A stretch of DNA of 64,000 nucleotides, from the NCBI GenBank assembly GCA_017432325.1, contig JAFRJJ010000054.1, positions 1 to 64,000 of the forward strand, read 5' to 3'. This document shows, piece by piece, positions 32,875 to 41,539 of this stretch (position 1 is the first letter of the stretch; each line of letters opens with the position of its first letter). Position numbers and translations under genes: made by a program. The DNA is from Solobacterium sp. (GTDB lineage: Bacteria > Bacillota_I > Bacilli_A > Erysipelotrichales > Erysipelotrichaceae). Below the pieces are notes generated by a model. That model saw nothing but the letters and a program-made list of their open reading frames with translations. It did not search any database and was not told where the DNA came from.

Positions 32875-33594
32875 TCAATCACGGTACATATCAAAGAATT
32901 CTTTTCTTGCCTGTTCACGAAAAGTACGGCCGACCGGGATGCGTGTGTCATCCAGCAGGATAAACTCGTCGTGATTTAATTCCCTGATCATGCGCTTGCT
33001 GATCCAGTATCCCTGATGGCAGCGGATAAACTGATCGCGAAGCTGCTCGGGGATCAATAATCCGGGCCTTCTGGTGTCGTAGTATTCACCGTCAGTGCAT
33101 TTTATATAGGACTTCCGTCCGACTTTGCTGACAAAGAGGATGCGGTCAATATGAACTGCCACATATGCGCTTCCGTCCTTTACGAGGATCACCGGGACGG
33201 TGGTTTCACCTTTCTCCAATGACCTGACCGCTTTTTCGATCGCAGGCCGGAAATGGCTGTCCGCCTGTTTTTTCACGACAAACCAGACATGATCAGTCTC
33301 GTATACATCAGGTGCATAATTGACATAACTAGTCAGGAAAATGACCTGACAGTGAGGGATCCATGTGTTGATCTTCTTGGCCAGTGAAATACCATCATCT
33401 CCATCCATTTCGATATCAAGAACTGCGATATCCGGCTGGTACCTGTCCTTTTCTATTTCGGACAGCAGGAATTCAGCTTTATCAAAAAGCTGTATTTCAT
33501 ACTTCAGGCTGTTATACTCCATGAATTCCCTGACCATTTTCTCAGCTGTTTTCAGATGTTCATTGATATCGTCGCAAATTGCAATCTTATACAT
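32875..33594 (-). CDS. LytTR family response regulator (AgrA/ComE-like)
   Basis: A 239-residue two-domain regulator. The receiver has the acidic pair near residues 8-9 (CDD), the phospho-acceptor Asp60 in VLDIEMDG, and TS in LTSY. The C-terminal LytTR DNA-binding domain (about 140-239) starts with VKDGSAYVAVHIDRILFV. It probably takes phosphate from either flanking kinase. The start overlaps the upstream kinase by eight bases, and the second kinase follows 90 bases downstream. A LytTR site has not been located with certainty, but a direct TAGTGTT repeat (minus strand, about 34927-34940) lies in the operon promoter. Confidence 0.93.
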   Translation of the reverse strand: MYKIAICDDINEHLKTAEKMVREFMEYNSLKYEIQLFDKAEFLLSEIEKDRYQPDIAVLDIEMDGDDGISLAKKINTWIPHCQVIFLTSYVNYAPDVYETDHVWFVVKKQADSHFRPAIEKAVRSLEKGETTVPVILVKDGSAYVAVHIDRILFVSKVGRKSYIKCTDGEYYDTRRPGLLIPEQLRDQFIRCHQGYWISKRMIRELNHDEFILLDDTRIPVGRTFREQARKEFFDMYRD

Positions 33595-34885
33595 TGGCGG
33601 TCTCCTTCGTTTTCAGAATCAGGCTTGTATGATATGTGTCACCGTCCCTGCCGGAAGATAATTCACCGTCATACTTATCGGCAAGATGGGAGAGAATGGT
33701 AAGTCCCACTCCTCTGTCCAGTCCGGCAAAACGCTGTTTCTTTTTCTCTTCCTTTTTCTGTGCCGGATTGGAACAGGAAATCGTAAGATATGGTTTTTTA
33801 TAATTCGTCTTCAGTTCTATTGATGCGTGTTCAATACCGGTGCAGGCTTCTGCCGCGTTGTCCAGTATATTTCCGTAGACGCAGATCAGGTCCGGATTGG
33901 ATATATCAAGATCCGCAGGAAGATGAATGTCTGCATTCAGGGTAATTCCGGACTTACCAAGATCTTCCGTCTTTTTCTCAAGATAACTTGCGGCGACTGT
34001 ATTTCTGCAGTCAGGGAAGAGGATATGGACCTGATCCTCTTCAATTACCTTATCGGCATATTCAACCGCGTCTTTCGTGTTTCCGCTGTCAACAAGAGCG
34101 CGTATCGTGTAGAGGTGGTTGTCGATATCGTGGCGCATCCTGCGGATATCAGCATAAGTAGAAACAAGATGGGTATAATAACTGTCCTGTGACTTGATCT
34201 GGTCTTCCAGCATTTCGCTGCGCGTGCGGAGCTCCGCGTTGGAGGCAGTCCGGTAAAACATATAGAGAAGGGCAATGTCGGCAATGATATCAACACAGAT
34301 CATGAATATGATATGGCCGGGTGTTTTTTCACTGATATATATGTATGAAGGCAGCCAGATATAAATTGAAAGCAGCTGGCTGAGAGGGAACAGAAGGAAC
34401 AGGAACCATTGCCTGTTTTCCAGAAGTCCGATGTTTTTCTGTTTGTAAGCCCGCAGGGAAAGCGCTGTTGCTGTGAGAAAATTGAAATTCAGGAACAGGT
34501 AGACAGAATATACAAACGCTCCGTTCGTCCTGAAGATCTCTCCTGAGATGATCTGTTCTTTCGGCAGGATCGCTTCAAGGATCACGTCTGAGATGGCCGT
34601 CGCAAACAGGATCAGGATCACAGTGATGATCTTGAATGCCGGTTTATCCGTATGAAAATAATGGATCAGGAAAGCCACAGCAAACGAACCGATCAGTAAT
34701 TTTACGATAGACAGGATGGGAAATAACCGTTCCAGCAGGACGAAGAATATGAACGATATAATCGAAAATTCCAAAACAACAGTTATGAGTTTGGAATATC
34801 TGTTTTCAAGTACGATATTTGCTGTGATGACCCAAAATAAGGTGAGGATAAGATTGGTGATGATAAATGAAATTCCTTCGTGCAT
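33587..34885 (-). CDS. AgrC-like sensor histidine kinase (GHKL), second copy
   Basis: A 432-residue paralogue of the kinase at 31480-32784, with the same membrane topology (segments within residues 10-210), the MRHDIDNH motif (His 252), the N box NILDNAAEAC and the RGVGLTI glycine motif. It is the first gene of the operon; its end overlaps the regulator by eight bases. The membrane sensor parts differ more than the kinase cores, so the two may sense different ligands through one regulator. AAGGAG lies somewhat far (12 bases) from the ATG at 34885. The divergent promoter region also drives a 42-residue peptide gene. Confidence 0.92.
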   Translation of the reverse strand: MHEGISFIITNLILTLFWVITANIVLENRYSKLITVVLEFSIISFIFFVLLERLFPILSIVKLLIGSFAVAFLIHYFHTDKPAFKIITVILILFATAISDVILEAILPKEQIISGEIFRTNGAFVYSVYLFLNFNFLTATALSLRAYKQKNIGLLENRQWFLFLLFPLSQLLSIYIWLPSYIYISEKTPGHIIFMICVDIIADIALLYMFYRTASNAELRTRSEMLEDQIKSQDSYYTHLVSTYADIRRMRHDIDNHLYTIRALVDSGNTKDAVEYADKVIEEDQVHILFPDCRNTVAASYLEKKTEDLGKSGITLNADIHLPADLDISNPDLICVYGNILDNAAEACTGIEHASIELKTNYKKPYLTISCSNPAQKKEEKKKQRFAGLDRGVGLTILSHLADKYDGELSSGRDGDTYHTSLILKTKETANV

Positions 34886-35003
34886 TTATCCGGCAGACTC
34901 CTTCTGGTAATTTAAATTCAAATAACACTAAACACTATACAGTACATTTTATTAAAATAGTCAAAAATAATTTATATATGTACTGCAGACAATAATTGCT
35001 TTC

Positions 35004-35032
35004 TTGACTGCTTCCATCTCTTTTTCTATATT
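35004..35032 (+). promoter_or_regulatory. Promoter of the 42-residue peptide gene
   Basis: TTGACT (35004-35009), a 17-base spacer and TATATT (35027-35032). It faces away from the kinase operon. Confidence 0.8.
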
Positions 35033-35048
35033 AGATGCGGGAGTATAT

Positions 35049-35177
35049 ATGAATACCTGTAATGACTTCACATATACGGTCTCTGCGGAAATGAAAAGAG
35101 AGATCGATGAATATATCGTTGATGACAGGCCGTTCAATCTGAAGAACAGTGACGGAATGTCTGAGACGGCACACTAA
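35049..35177 (+). CDS. Small peptide (42 residues), own transcription unit
   Basis: A 42-residue reading frame with a GGGAG ribosome site ten bases ahead of the ATG and its own promoter and terminator, in a transcript of about 220 nt. The peptide begins MNTCNDFTYTVSAEMKREID and is acidic overall, with one Cys at residue 4 and no signal peptide or hydrophobic stretch. It lacks the features of AgrD-type autoinducer precursors. It is divergent from the kinase-regulator-kinase operon, which suggests a functional link, as a target or modulator of the system. It could also be the remnant N-terminus of a larger gene. No family is recognised. Confidence 0.6.
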   Translation: MNTCNDFTYTVSAEMKREIDEYIVDDRPFNLKNSDGMSETAH

Positions 35178-35213
35178 AGGCTTTTGCTTGTGTGAAAGAC
35201 TTGTTTTCTGTGT

Positions 35214-35253
35214 GCCGGGAAAGAAACAGACACTGCTTCTCGCCCGGCTTTTT
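35214..35253 (+). terminator. Terminator of the small peptide gene
   Basis: GCCGGG (35214-35219) pairs with CCCGGC (35243-35248), followed by five T. The loop is long but the stem is all GC. Confidence 0.75.
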
Positions 35254-35335
35254 AAATGATTCTTATACACCGGAGAATGAATAGTATTCTCTGCATTCAT
35301 ACATAATTGAGAGAAATAAATAATGAGGTTTTCAT

Positions 35336-36094
35336 ATGCATAAATATTATGAGATCAATACACCCGGCAATAACGTCCGCTGCAAGTTTTATCACAACGA
35401 GAAGGTCCATCCTGAAAAGGCGGTGATCTTCGGCACGGGTTTTGCCGGTCATAAAGACAACAACGCGGCCGCAAAGTTTGCGGAAAAGCTGCTCTCCAAA
35501 CACAAAGACGTGATCGTGATCGTATTCAACTGGCCTTCACATGGTGATGACGTGAAAAAGAAACTTGTATTATCAGACTGCGGTACCTATCTGGATATCG
35601 TAGTCAAGGATACAAAGGAACGGTTCGGTATTACGGAACTTTATTCCTACGCGACAAGCTTCGGAGGATACCTGGTACTGAAGTATATATCCGAACATGA
35701 TGATCCGTTCCGGAAGATCGTCCTGCGCTGTCCGGCGATCGACATGTATGATGTCCTGACCAGTGCCATCATGAAGAATGACGAACATGACCGGATCATG
35801 AAGGGCAAGGATATACAGGTCGGCTTTGACCGGAAGATCATCGTTACAAAGGGTCTGCTGGATTCCCTCAGGGAAAACGATATCCGCAAACGCGATTACA
35901 TTGCATACGCGGATGATATCCTGATCCTTCACGGTACAAAGGACGAGGTCGTCCCGTTTGAAGACGACAGGCTGTTCTCAGAGAACAACCTGATCGACTT
36001 TATCCCGGTAGAAGGTGCAGACCACCGTTTCCAGAATCCTGCTCATATGAGCCTGGCCAACAAATATGCCATGGAATTCTTCGGAATGGAGTAG
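35336..36094 (+). CDS. Alpha/beta hydrolase
   Basis: A 252-residue serine hydrolase of the alpha/beta fold. The GTGFAGHKD segment forms the oxyanion region, the nucleophile elbow is ATSFGGY (about residue 107), the Asp lies in LHGTKDEVVP and the His in EGADHRF near the end. No signal peptide, so it acts in the cytoplasm. It probably hydrolyses an ester or thioester; the substrate is unknown. GAGG precedes the ATG. It stands alone between two terminators. Confidence 0.88.
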   Translation: MHKYYEINTPGNNVRCKFYHNEKVHPEKAVIFGTGFAGHKDNNAAAKFAEKLLSKHKDVIVIVFNWPSHGDDVKKKLVLSDCGTYLDIVVKDTKERFGITELYSYATSFGGYLVLKYISEHDDPFRKIVLRCPAIDMYDVLTSAIMKNDEHDRIMKGKDIQVGFDRKIIVTKGLLDSLRENDIRKRDYIAYADDILILHGTKDEVVPFEDDRLFSENNLIDFIPVEGADHRFQNPAHMSLANKYAMEFFGME

Positions 36095-36182
36095 GTTTTT
36101 TCAAAGAAACCGGTATGTCTGCCGGTGAAATGGTTTTCACATTTCTGCTGATCAGGAAGACGTAAGAGAGCTTCGGAACCGG

Positions 36183-36215
36183 CACCGCATTTCCGGACGG
36201 AAATGCGGTGTTTTG
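36183..36215 (+). terminator. Terminator of the alpha/beta hydrolase gene
   Basis: CACCGCATTTCC (36183-36194) pairs with GGAAATGCGGTG with a four-base loop, followed by TTTT. Confidence 0.9.
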
Positions 36216-36229
36216 CTGTTTTGGGGGAA

Positions 36230-36435
36230 AAACGAAAAAAAAATTAAGAAAAACAGAAAATAATCGGAAATATTAAGAAAATTATGAAATTTAAAGTCAA
36301 AAAACGAAAAATAATCGAAAAAAGCTGTTTTGTGAAAATTTACAGAAAAAATTTTACAAAAAACATTAAATTATGTATTCAATGTGAAAATAAAGTGAAA
36401 ATCATGTTGACACATAGTTTTCATGCCAGTAAAAT
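36230..36435 (+). promoter_or_regulatory. AT-rich control region and promoter of the first oppA-like gene
   Basis: About 170 bases are extremely A-rich. They end in the promoter TTGACA (36407-36412), 17-base spacer, TAAAAT (36430-36435). AATTTACAGAAAAAA (36337-36351) differs from the CodY consensus at about three positions, so nutrient control by CodY is possible but unproven. Confidence 0.75.
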
Positions 36436-36462
36436 GCGTTCATATAAAAGGGAGGGACAAGA

Positions 36463-38157
36463 ATGAAAAAGAGTCTCAGCATATTATTATCAGGCATTCT
36501 CACATTAGGCCTGACAGCATGCTCCGGCGGTTCCACAGCACCGGAAGGCGGCGGAACATCACCCGATACACCCGCAACAGCTGAAGCAAGCGGCGACGAA
36601 AAGAGTTCCATGATCGTTGCGATCGCATCACAGTTCGACACCTTGGACCCGTGCGTAAGCACAACTGTCTATAACGGATATGTTATCTCACATATCTATT
36701 CAGGTCTGATGAGAACAAATACAGAAGGTCAGCCTGAACCTGATCTCTGTACAGGTTTCGATATCTCCGATGATGGTCTGACATATACATTCCATCTGAG
36801 AGATGACGTCACATTCTCCGACGGAACACCTATCACATCAGCGAACTATGAGTACGCATGGCTGCGTGCAATGTCCTACGGTATCGATGCAACTACACGT
36901 ACAAATGATATGGTCACCTACATCAAGGGCGGCAGAGATTACAACACACGTGCTCTTGAAGCAGGCGACAGCTTCGACTGCACAACTGAAGACCACAGCT
37001 CAGTAGGCATTAACTGCATCGACGACTACACGATCGAAGTAACACTGGAAAATCCTCTGGCATACTTCCCTCAGTGGCTCGGCGGAGGTGTCTGGGCTGC
37101 TCTGCCTCTGGATACTCCTCAGCATGACAATGCATGGTCACTCGAACCCGGTTACGCTACAAGCGGACCGTATGTCCTTGATTACATCAACATCAACGAC
37201 AAGGCTGAAATCTCCAGAAACGAAAAATACTTCAAGCCTGACTTCGTCAAGATGGACAAGATCACATTCCAGGTCATGCCCGATCCTGATGCACAGGCAA
37301 TGGGTTACGATGCAGGTGACATCGATGTTGCTCTGAACATTTCAACAGAAACATCCAGCAAGTACAAGGGCACAGACAGTCTCTGGGTTCTGAACTATCC
37401 GTCAGCTTATGGTCTGGTAGTCAATGCCGGTCCTACAGGCCCTGACTTCCTGAAAGACGTCAGAGTTCGTAAGGCTCTCTACATCGCTATCGATAAGGAC
37501 GCTATCATCGACGTAATCGGCGGAGCTGACATGCATCCGGCACTCGGCGGATGGGTCGCATATGGTCTCGGCGGCGTTGACGGTGACTTCCGTACAGAGA
37601 GAGATGCAAAGGGTTATGAAGCTCATTATGATCCGGAAGAAGCTAAGAGACTGCTCGCTGAAGCAGGCTATGACGGATCCGATGATGCTCATACGATCCA
37701 CCTGACATACAAGTATTCCACAAACTCCTATCATGCAGACGTTGCTACGATGCTGCAGCAGATGTGGACAGCAATCGGTCTCGATGTTGACTTCGACGCT
37801 GTTGAATCAGGTGTCTACTACGGTCAGCTCGATAACGGCGACATTCAGATCGGCCGTTATGGACTGCAGGTAAGTGACTCCCCGATCTCATTCCTTGACT
37901 GGCTGTCAGGTGACTTCCAGCAGACTTCTCTGGCTGGTGATGAAACATTTGACCAGATGCTGAGAGACGTCAAGAAGATCTCTGACGAAAAAGAATTCCT
38001 GACAAGAGTTCACGAGATCGAAGATTACTTCTGCCAGGAACAGTTCCTTGTGTTCCCGATGTGGCAGAATGCACAGCCTGCACTGGTTAAGACAAACCTC
38101 AAGGGCTATGAGCTGCATATCACAACACTCTGGTTCGGTAACTGCTATTTCGAATAA
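36463..38157 (+). CDS. Oligopeptide-binding lipoprotein (SBP family 5)
   Basis: A 564-residue extracellular solute-binding protein of the OppA/DppA type. Lipobox LTAC (Cys 20) follows a signal peptide; a Gly/Pro/Thr-rich spacer leads to the SBP_bac_5 domain, with the family signature DGLTYTFHLRDDVTFSDGTP around residue 105. It would deliver peptides to an ABC permease, but no permease or ATPase gene lies nearby. It is paralogous to the genes at 53157 and 55505, and the least similar of the three. AGGGAGG precedes the ATG. It has a strong promoter and its own terminator. Confidence 0.94.
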   Translation: MKKSLSILLSGILTLGLTACSGGSTAPEGGGTSPDTPATAEASGDEKSSMIVAIASQFDTLDPCVSTTVYNGYVISHIYSGLMRTNTEGQPEPDLCTGFDISDDGLTYTFHLRDDVTFSDGTPITSANYEYAWLRAMSYGIDATTRTNDMVTYIKGGRDYNTRALEAGDSFDCTTEDHSSVGINCIDDYTIEVTLENPLAYFPQWLGGGVWAALPLDTPQHDNAWSLEPGYATSGPYVLDYININDKAEISRNEKYFKPDFVKMDKITFQVMPDPDAQAMGYDAGDIDVALNISTETSSKYKGTDSLWVLNYPSAYGLVVNAGPTGPDFLKDVRVRKALYIAIDKDAIIDVIGGADMHPALGGWVAYGLGGVDGDFRTERDAKGYEAHYDPEEAKRLLAEAGYDGSDDAHTIHLTYKYSTNSYHADVATMLQQMWTAIGLDVDFDAVESGVYYGQLDNGDIQIGRYGLQVSDSPISFLDWLSGDFQQTSLAGDETFDQMLRDVKKISDEKEFLTRVHEIEDYFCQEQFLVFPMWQNAQPALVKTNLKGYELHITTLWFGNCYFE

Positions 38158-38180
38158 GAGATTCTGATTCACTAATATAA

Positions 38181-38206
38181 GAGGGCACGCACAGTGCTCT
38201 CTTTTT
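38181..38206 (+). terminator. Terminator of the first oppA-like gene
   Basis: GAGGGCAC (38181-38188) pairs with GTGCTCTC (38194-38201), followed by five T. Confidence 0.88.
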
Positions 38207-38274
38207 CTGTGCCCAAATGAAAATGGCTCATCATCGAGCCTCTTCAAAACAGTTTTCAAACGGAACAATCAGTA

Positions 38275-39144
38275 TTACTGACGGTAGATCTCTTCTGCCA
38301 GATCGATGTATTTCCGGACGGAAGGAGAGACAGGTTCATTGTAAATAATGCCGTATTCCCTGGCCCATCCGGTATTCAGAGGGATCTTGACCAGTTCACT
38401 GATGGAATGGATAAACGGATTGGCGGTCAGCAGGAGTGAATCACCGGACAGGCATTCGAAAGCAGCTTCTACCTGATGGTCGACATCATCCCGCTCGATC
38501 AGGTTTTCCTTTCGGTCTTTGAAGGCTTCATGCAGGGCATCAATGACATTGCTGTCCAGCATTCTCGGAAAGACTGTCAGAGGATACTGCGTCAGCTGAC
38601 TGAGCGATACAGAAGACAAGAAGGACAGGGGATGCCCGCTGCGCATTGCCGCCACAAAGGGAACATGCGTCAGCGGCTTGAATGTGTAATGAAAGTCAGG
38701 TGCCTTGTCATTTGAAAAGGTCTCACCGACATCAATGATGTTGTTTTCCACTCTCCATTCACCGCTGTGATTGGGATGGACTGCCCGGATGATCCGGATA
38801 CCGGGATAGCGCTGTGTAAATTCATGCGTTACACGGTCCAGTAATACCTGATGCTCGACATTGCCGATCCTGATGCACTGGTCATCGACCATGCTCCGGC
38901 ATGCTTTGATCAGTTTTTCCTTCTGTGACTGCAGCTTCCTTATACCATTTACAAACTGTGTGCCCGCTTCTGTCAGGCGGACACCTTTTTTTCCGCGTTC
39001 AAACAGAGGAAAGCCGAGTTCTTCTTCCAGTTTGTTGATCTGCTTCAGGATCGCCTGCTTGGAAACATAACCTGTTTCTTCCGCTTTGGAGAAACTTCCT
39101 TTTTCCGCTACCAGAAACAATAGCTTCAGCTGTTCATCTGTCAT
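38275..39144 (-). CDS. LysR family transcriptional regulator
   Basis: A 289-residue LysR regulator. The N-terminal winged helix-turn-helix (KGSFSKAEETGYVSKQAILK and INKLEEELGFPLFER) is typical; a linker helix and the C-terminal periplasmic-binding-like effector domain follow (about 90-289). Divergent from the flavin reductase gene at 39236, it probably regulates it in response to its substrate. The ribosome site GGAG lies in the loop of a GGTAAC/GTTACC hairpin next to the ATG. The effector is unknown. Confidence 0.92.
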   Translation of the reverse strand: MTDEQLKLLFLVAEKGSFSKAEETGYVSKQAILKQINKLEEELGFPLFERGKKGVRLTEAGTQFVNGIRKLQSQKEKLIKACRSMVDDQCIRIGNVEHQVLLDRVTHEFTQRYPGIRIIRAVHPNHSGEWRVENNIIDVGETFSNDKAPDFHYTFKPLTHVPFVAAMRSGHPLSFLSSVSLSQLTQYPLTVFPRMLDSNVIDALHEAFKDRKENLIERDDVDHQVEAAFECLSGDSLLLTANPFIHSISELVKIPLNTGWAREYGIIYNEPVSPSVRKYIDLAEEIYRQ

Positions 39145-39161
39145 GGTAACCTCCGGTTACC
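39145..39161 (-). promoter_or_regulatory. Palindrome enclosing the lysR ribosome site
   Basis: GGTAAC-CTCCG-GTTACC. On the minus strand the CGGAG Shine-Dalgarno is the loop and the second arm abuts the ATG. It may be a LysR operator, a translational hairpin, or both. A further GTAAC half-site lies at about 39168. Confidence 0.65.
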
Positions 39162-39235
39162 GATATAGTAACATTCCTGTCATTTCTTCAGCAACCTCAA
39201 TCGCTTAAGATTTATCTGTAAACGGAGGAACAGAA

Positions 39236-41002
39236 ATGAAAAAGTATCTTTTCGCACTTGCATGCACCGGTGCAGTACTGCTTGCAGGATGTGCTTCTGG
39301 CGGTGCATCAGCACCAGCTGAAACAGCTGAAGCATCCGGCATGTTCAAACCCGGCACTTACACTGCCAAAGCAGCCGGCAGAAACGGCGATATTACCGTC
39401 AACGTAGAATTCAGCGCTGACGAGATCGTTTCAATTACACATGAGTCTGAAGAAACGGAATCCATCGGTGTTCCGGCAATGGATACACTGGCTGAAAAGA
39501 TCACAGCATCACAGTCACTTTCCCAGGATGCGGTATCCGGAGCTACGATCAGCTCTGATGCATTTATGGAAGCTGTCAGGGATGCAGTCGTACAGGCAGG
39601 AGCGGATCCTGAAAGTCTGATGAAGGAAGATACTTCAGAAGCAGAAAAGACAGCTTATGAAACGGAAGCAGACATCATCGTTGTAGGCGGCGGTGCTGCC
39701 GGCATGACTGCCGCGATCACAGCACATGATCTCGGCGCAAGCGTGATCCTGCTGGAAAAGAGCAGTGTGCTGGGCGGAAATACTGTCTGCGCAGCCAACG
39801 GCATCAATGCGGCTGATTCTGCTGTACAGCTCGCGGATACCAAATACCAGGAAGCCAAGGCTTCTGTTGAAGGACTTGAATCACTGCAGATGAACAATGA
39901 AGACGCGCATGAAAATCTTGTCAAAGCATTTGCTGAGAACAGCGGGGAAGTCATTGACTGGATGAGCGGACTCGGTGTGAACTTCACAGTCGATATCAGG
40001 GAAGACCAGAGAAACAGCGAGCAGAATTATTACCTGCTGCAGGACACCAGCGATGGCTCCACAGCGATCACAATGATCAACAAGGTCAGTGCCGAACTCA
40101 AGAAGCAGGGCATTACAGTCTACTATAATATGGACGCACATGATCTTGTGACAGACGAAAGCGGAAAGGTAACAGGTGTAACAGCTTCTTCTGCGGAAGG
40201 GGAAGAAGTAACATTCAGCGGAAGATCCGTTATTCTCTGCACAGGCGGTTTCGGACAGAACAGCGAGCTTCTGGGAGAAGTCAATCCGGAACTTGCAAAT
40301 GCTGTTACAGATGAAGTTGCTCCGACAACAGGTGAAGGACTTCTGATGGCTCAGGCAGTCGGTGCTGCCACAGCCAACCTGGATGCGATCCAGACATTCC
40401 CTCATGTGATCCCGGGATACGGAATGATCCTCCCGTTCTCACTGCCGGGCGGATTCGTACCTGATGCGCTGTTTGTCAACAACCAGGCAGAACGTTTCGC
40501 AGCAGAGGGATTCGAGATCCCTGATGTACTGCTTGCCCAGGATAAGGGTGAAGTATACTGCATCTTCGATGAGAGCGGTATGAATGATACACTGAGCACA
40601 CTGGTCAAGAACGGTGTCATCAGTGAAGCTGACACAGCGGAAGAACTTGCCGGCAAACTCGGCATTGACGGAACTGCTCTTGCAGAAACGATCAGCACAT
40701 TCAATGAAGATATCGCTGATGGAACAGATGATGCGTTCGGACGTCAGGAAAACCTGAATACATTTGAAGGCAAATTCTATGGATACCGTTTCGGTGTCGG
40801 TGCGCACTATTTCATGGGCGGCATACTGATCGATGAGGACACACATGTACTGGATACAGACGGAAATGCGATCGAAGGTCTGTATGCGGCCGGTGAGGTC
40901 ACAGGCGGTTTCCACGGTACATTCCGTGTAGACGGATCAGGTCTTGGTGATTCCTTCACATTCGGAAGGATCGCCGGCAGAACAGCTGCTGAAGCAGAAT
41001 AA
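39236..41002 (+). CDS. Extracellular flavin reductase lipoprotein, second paralogue
   Basis: A 588-residue secreted flavoprotein with the same architecture as the gene at 25633. Signal peptide with lipobox LLAGC (Cys 19), FMN-binding domain with the flavinylation motif DAVSGAT (98-104, Thr104 as likely FMN site), then a fumarate-reductase-type FAD domain (GGGAAGMTAAITA near 151; HYFMGGILID and GSGLGDSFTFGR near the C-terminus). It differs from the first paralogue in the substrate region, so a different acceptor is likely. It is divergent from a LysR regulator. AACGGAGGAA precedes the ATG. Confidence 0.93.
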   Translation: MKKYLFALACTGAVLLAGCASGGASAPAETAEASGMFKPGTYTAKAAGRNGDITVNVEFSADEIVSITHESEETESIGVPAMDTLAEKITASQSLSQDAVSGATISSDAFMEAVRDAVVQAGADPESLMKEDTSEAEKTAYETEADIIVVGGGAAGMTAAITAHDLGASVILLEKSSVLGGNTVCAANGINAADSAVQLADTKYQEAKASVEGLESLQMNNEDAHENLVKAFAENSGEVIDWMSGLGVNFTVDIREDQRNSEQNYYLLQDTSDGSTAITMINKVSAELKKQGITVYYNMDAHDLVTDESGKVTGVTASSAEGEEVTFSGRSVILCTGGFGQNSELLGEVNPELANAVTDEVAPTTGEGLLMAQAVGAATANLDAIQTFPHVIPGYGMILPFSLPGGFVPDALFVNNQAERFAAEGFEIPDVLLAQDKGEVYCIFDESGMNDTLSTLVKNGVISEADTAEELAGKLGIDGTALAETISTFNEDIADGTDDAFGRQENLNTFEGKFYGYRFGVGAHYFMGGILIDEDTHVLDTDGNAIEGLYAAGEVTGGFHGTFRVDGSGLGDSFTFGRIAGRTAAEAE

Positions 41003-41200
41003 ACTCAAAAAGACCTGTGTTTGCAAAATGCAGTACAGGCCACTGCCAAAACACTCAAAAATGACTTCTGAAATGGACTGATATCAATAAGCAGACTCCC
41101 AATACAGTATCAAAACTGCAGCAGTTTTATTCGACATGGCGGAAAGCTGAGCACAAGAAAAAACAAAATACATAGGAGAGAAACTGTGCAAAACAAAACA

Positions 41201-41239
41201 GATCTCAGAACTGAGCATCAGTCCTGAGATCATTTTTTT
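41201..41239 (+). terminator. Terminator of the second flavin reductase gene
   Basis: GATCTCAG (41201-41208) pairs with CTGAGATC (41224-41231), followed by seven T. The region 41003-41200 contains no gene I can support. Confidence 0.85.
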
Positions 41240-41412
41240 CGGATCTCGTCCGCTTTCCGGATCCAGTATAAGACAAGTGTGTACATGACAAATGCCGCAA
41301 GGACCCAGGCGATCAGGCTGCCGCCGAAGAATCGTGCTGAGATAAAATATCCGGATGACACGGCATACAAGGCTGCAGCGATCATCAATAAATTACGATT
41401 ACCTGTTTTCAT
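41230..41412 (-). CDS. Small membrane protein, leaderless start
   Basis: A 60-residue protein with two hydrophobic segments (about residues 8-24 and 33-51) and a basic C-terminus (RKADEIRKK), likely in the membrane with both ends in the cytoplasm. There is no ribosome site. On the minus strand an extended -10 (TGTTACTAT) ends four bases before the ATG at 41412, suggesting a leaderless mRNA. Longer forms from upstream codons are possible but would start inside or before the promoter. No family is recognised. Confidence 0.6.
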   Translation of the reverse strand: MKTGNRNLLMIAAALYAVSSGYFISARFFGGSLIAWVLAAFVMYTLVLYWIRKADEIRKK

Positions 41413-41539
41413 GGTCATATAGTAACACGGCTTTGCCAAAAAGTCTTTTAAGGTGATATCGGGCCGGATAGTCAAAAACAGTTTTGCGGCAGGCAATGCG
41501 TGATAAGATTATGGTAAATAAGAAAGTGAGAAACAATGG

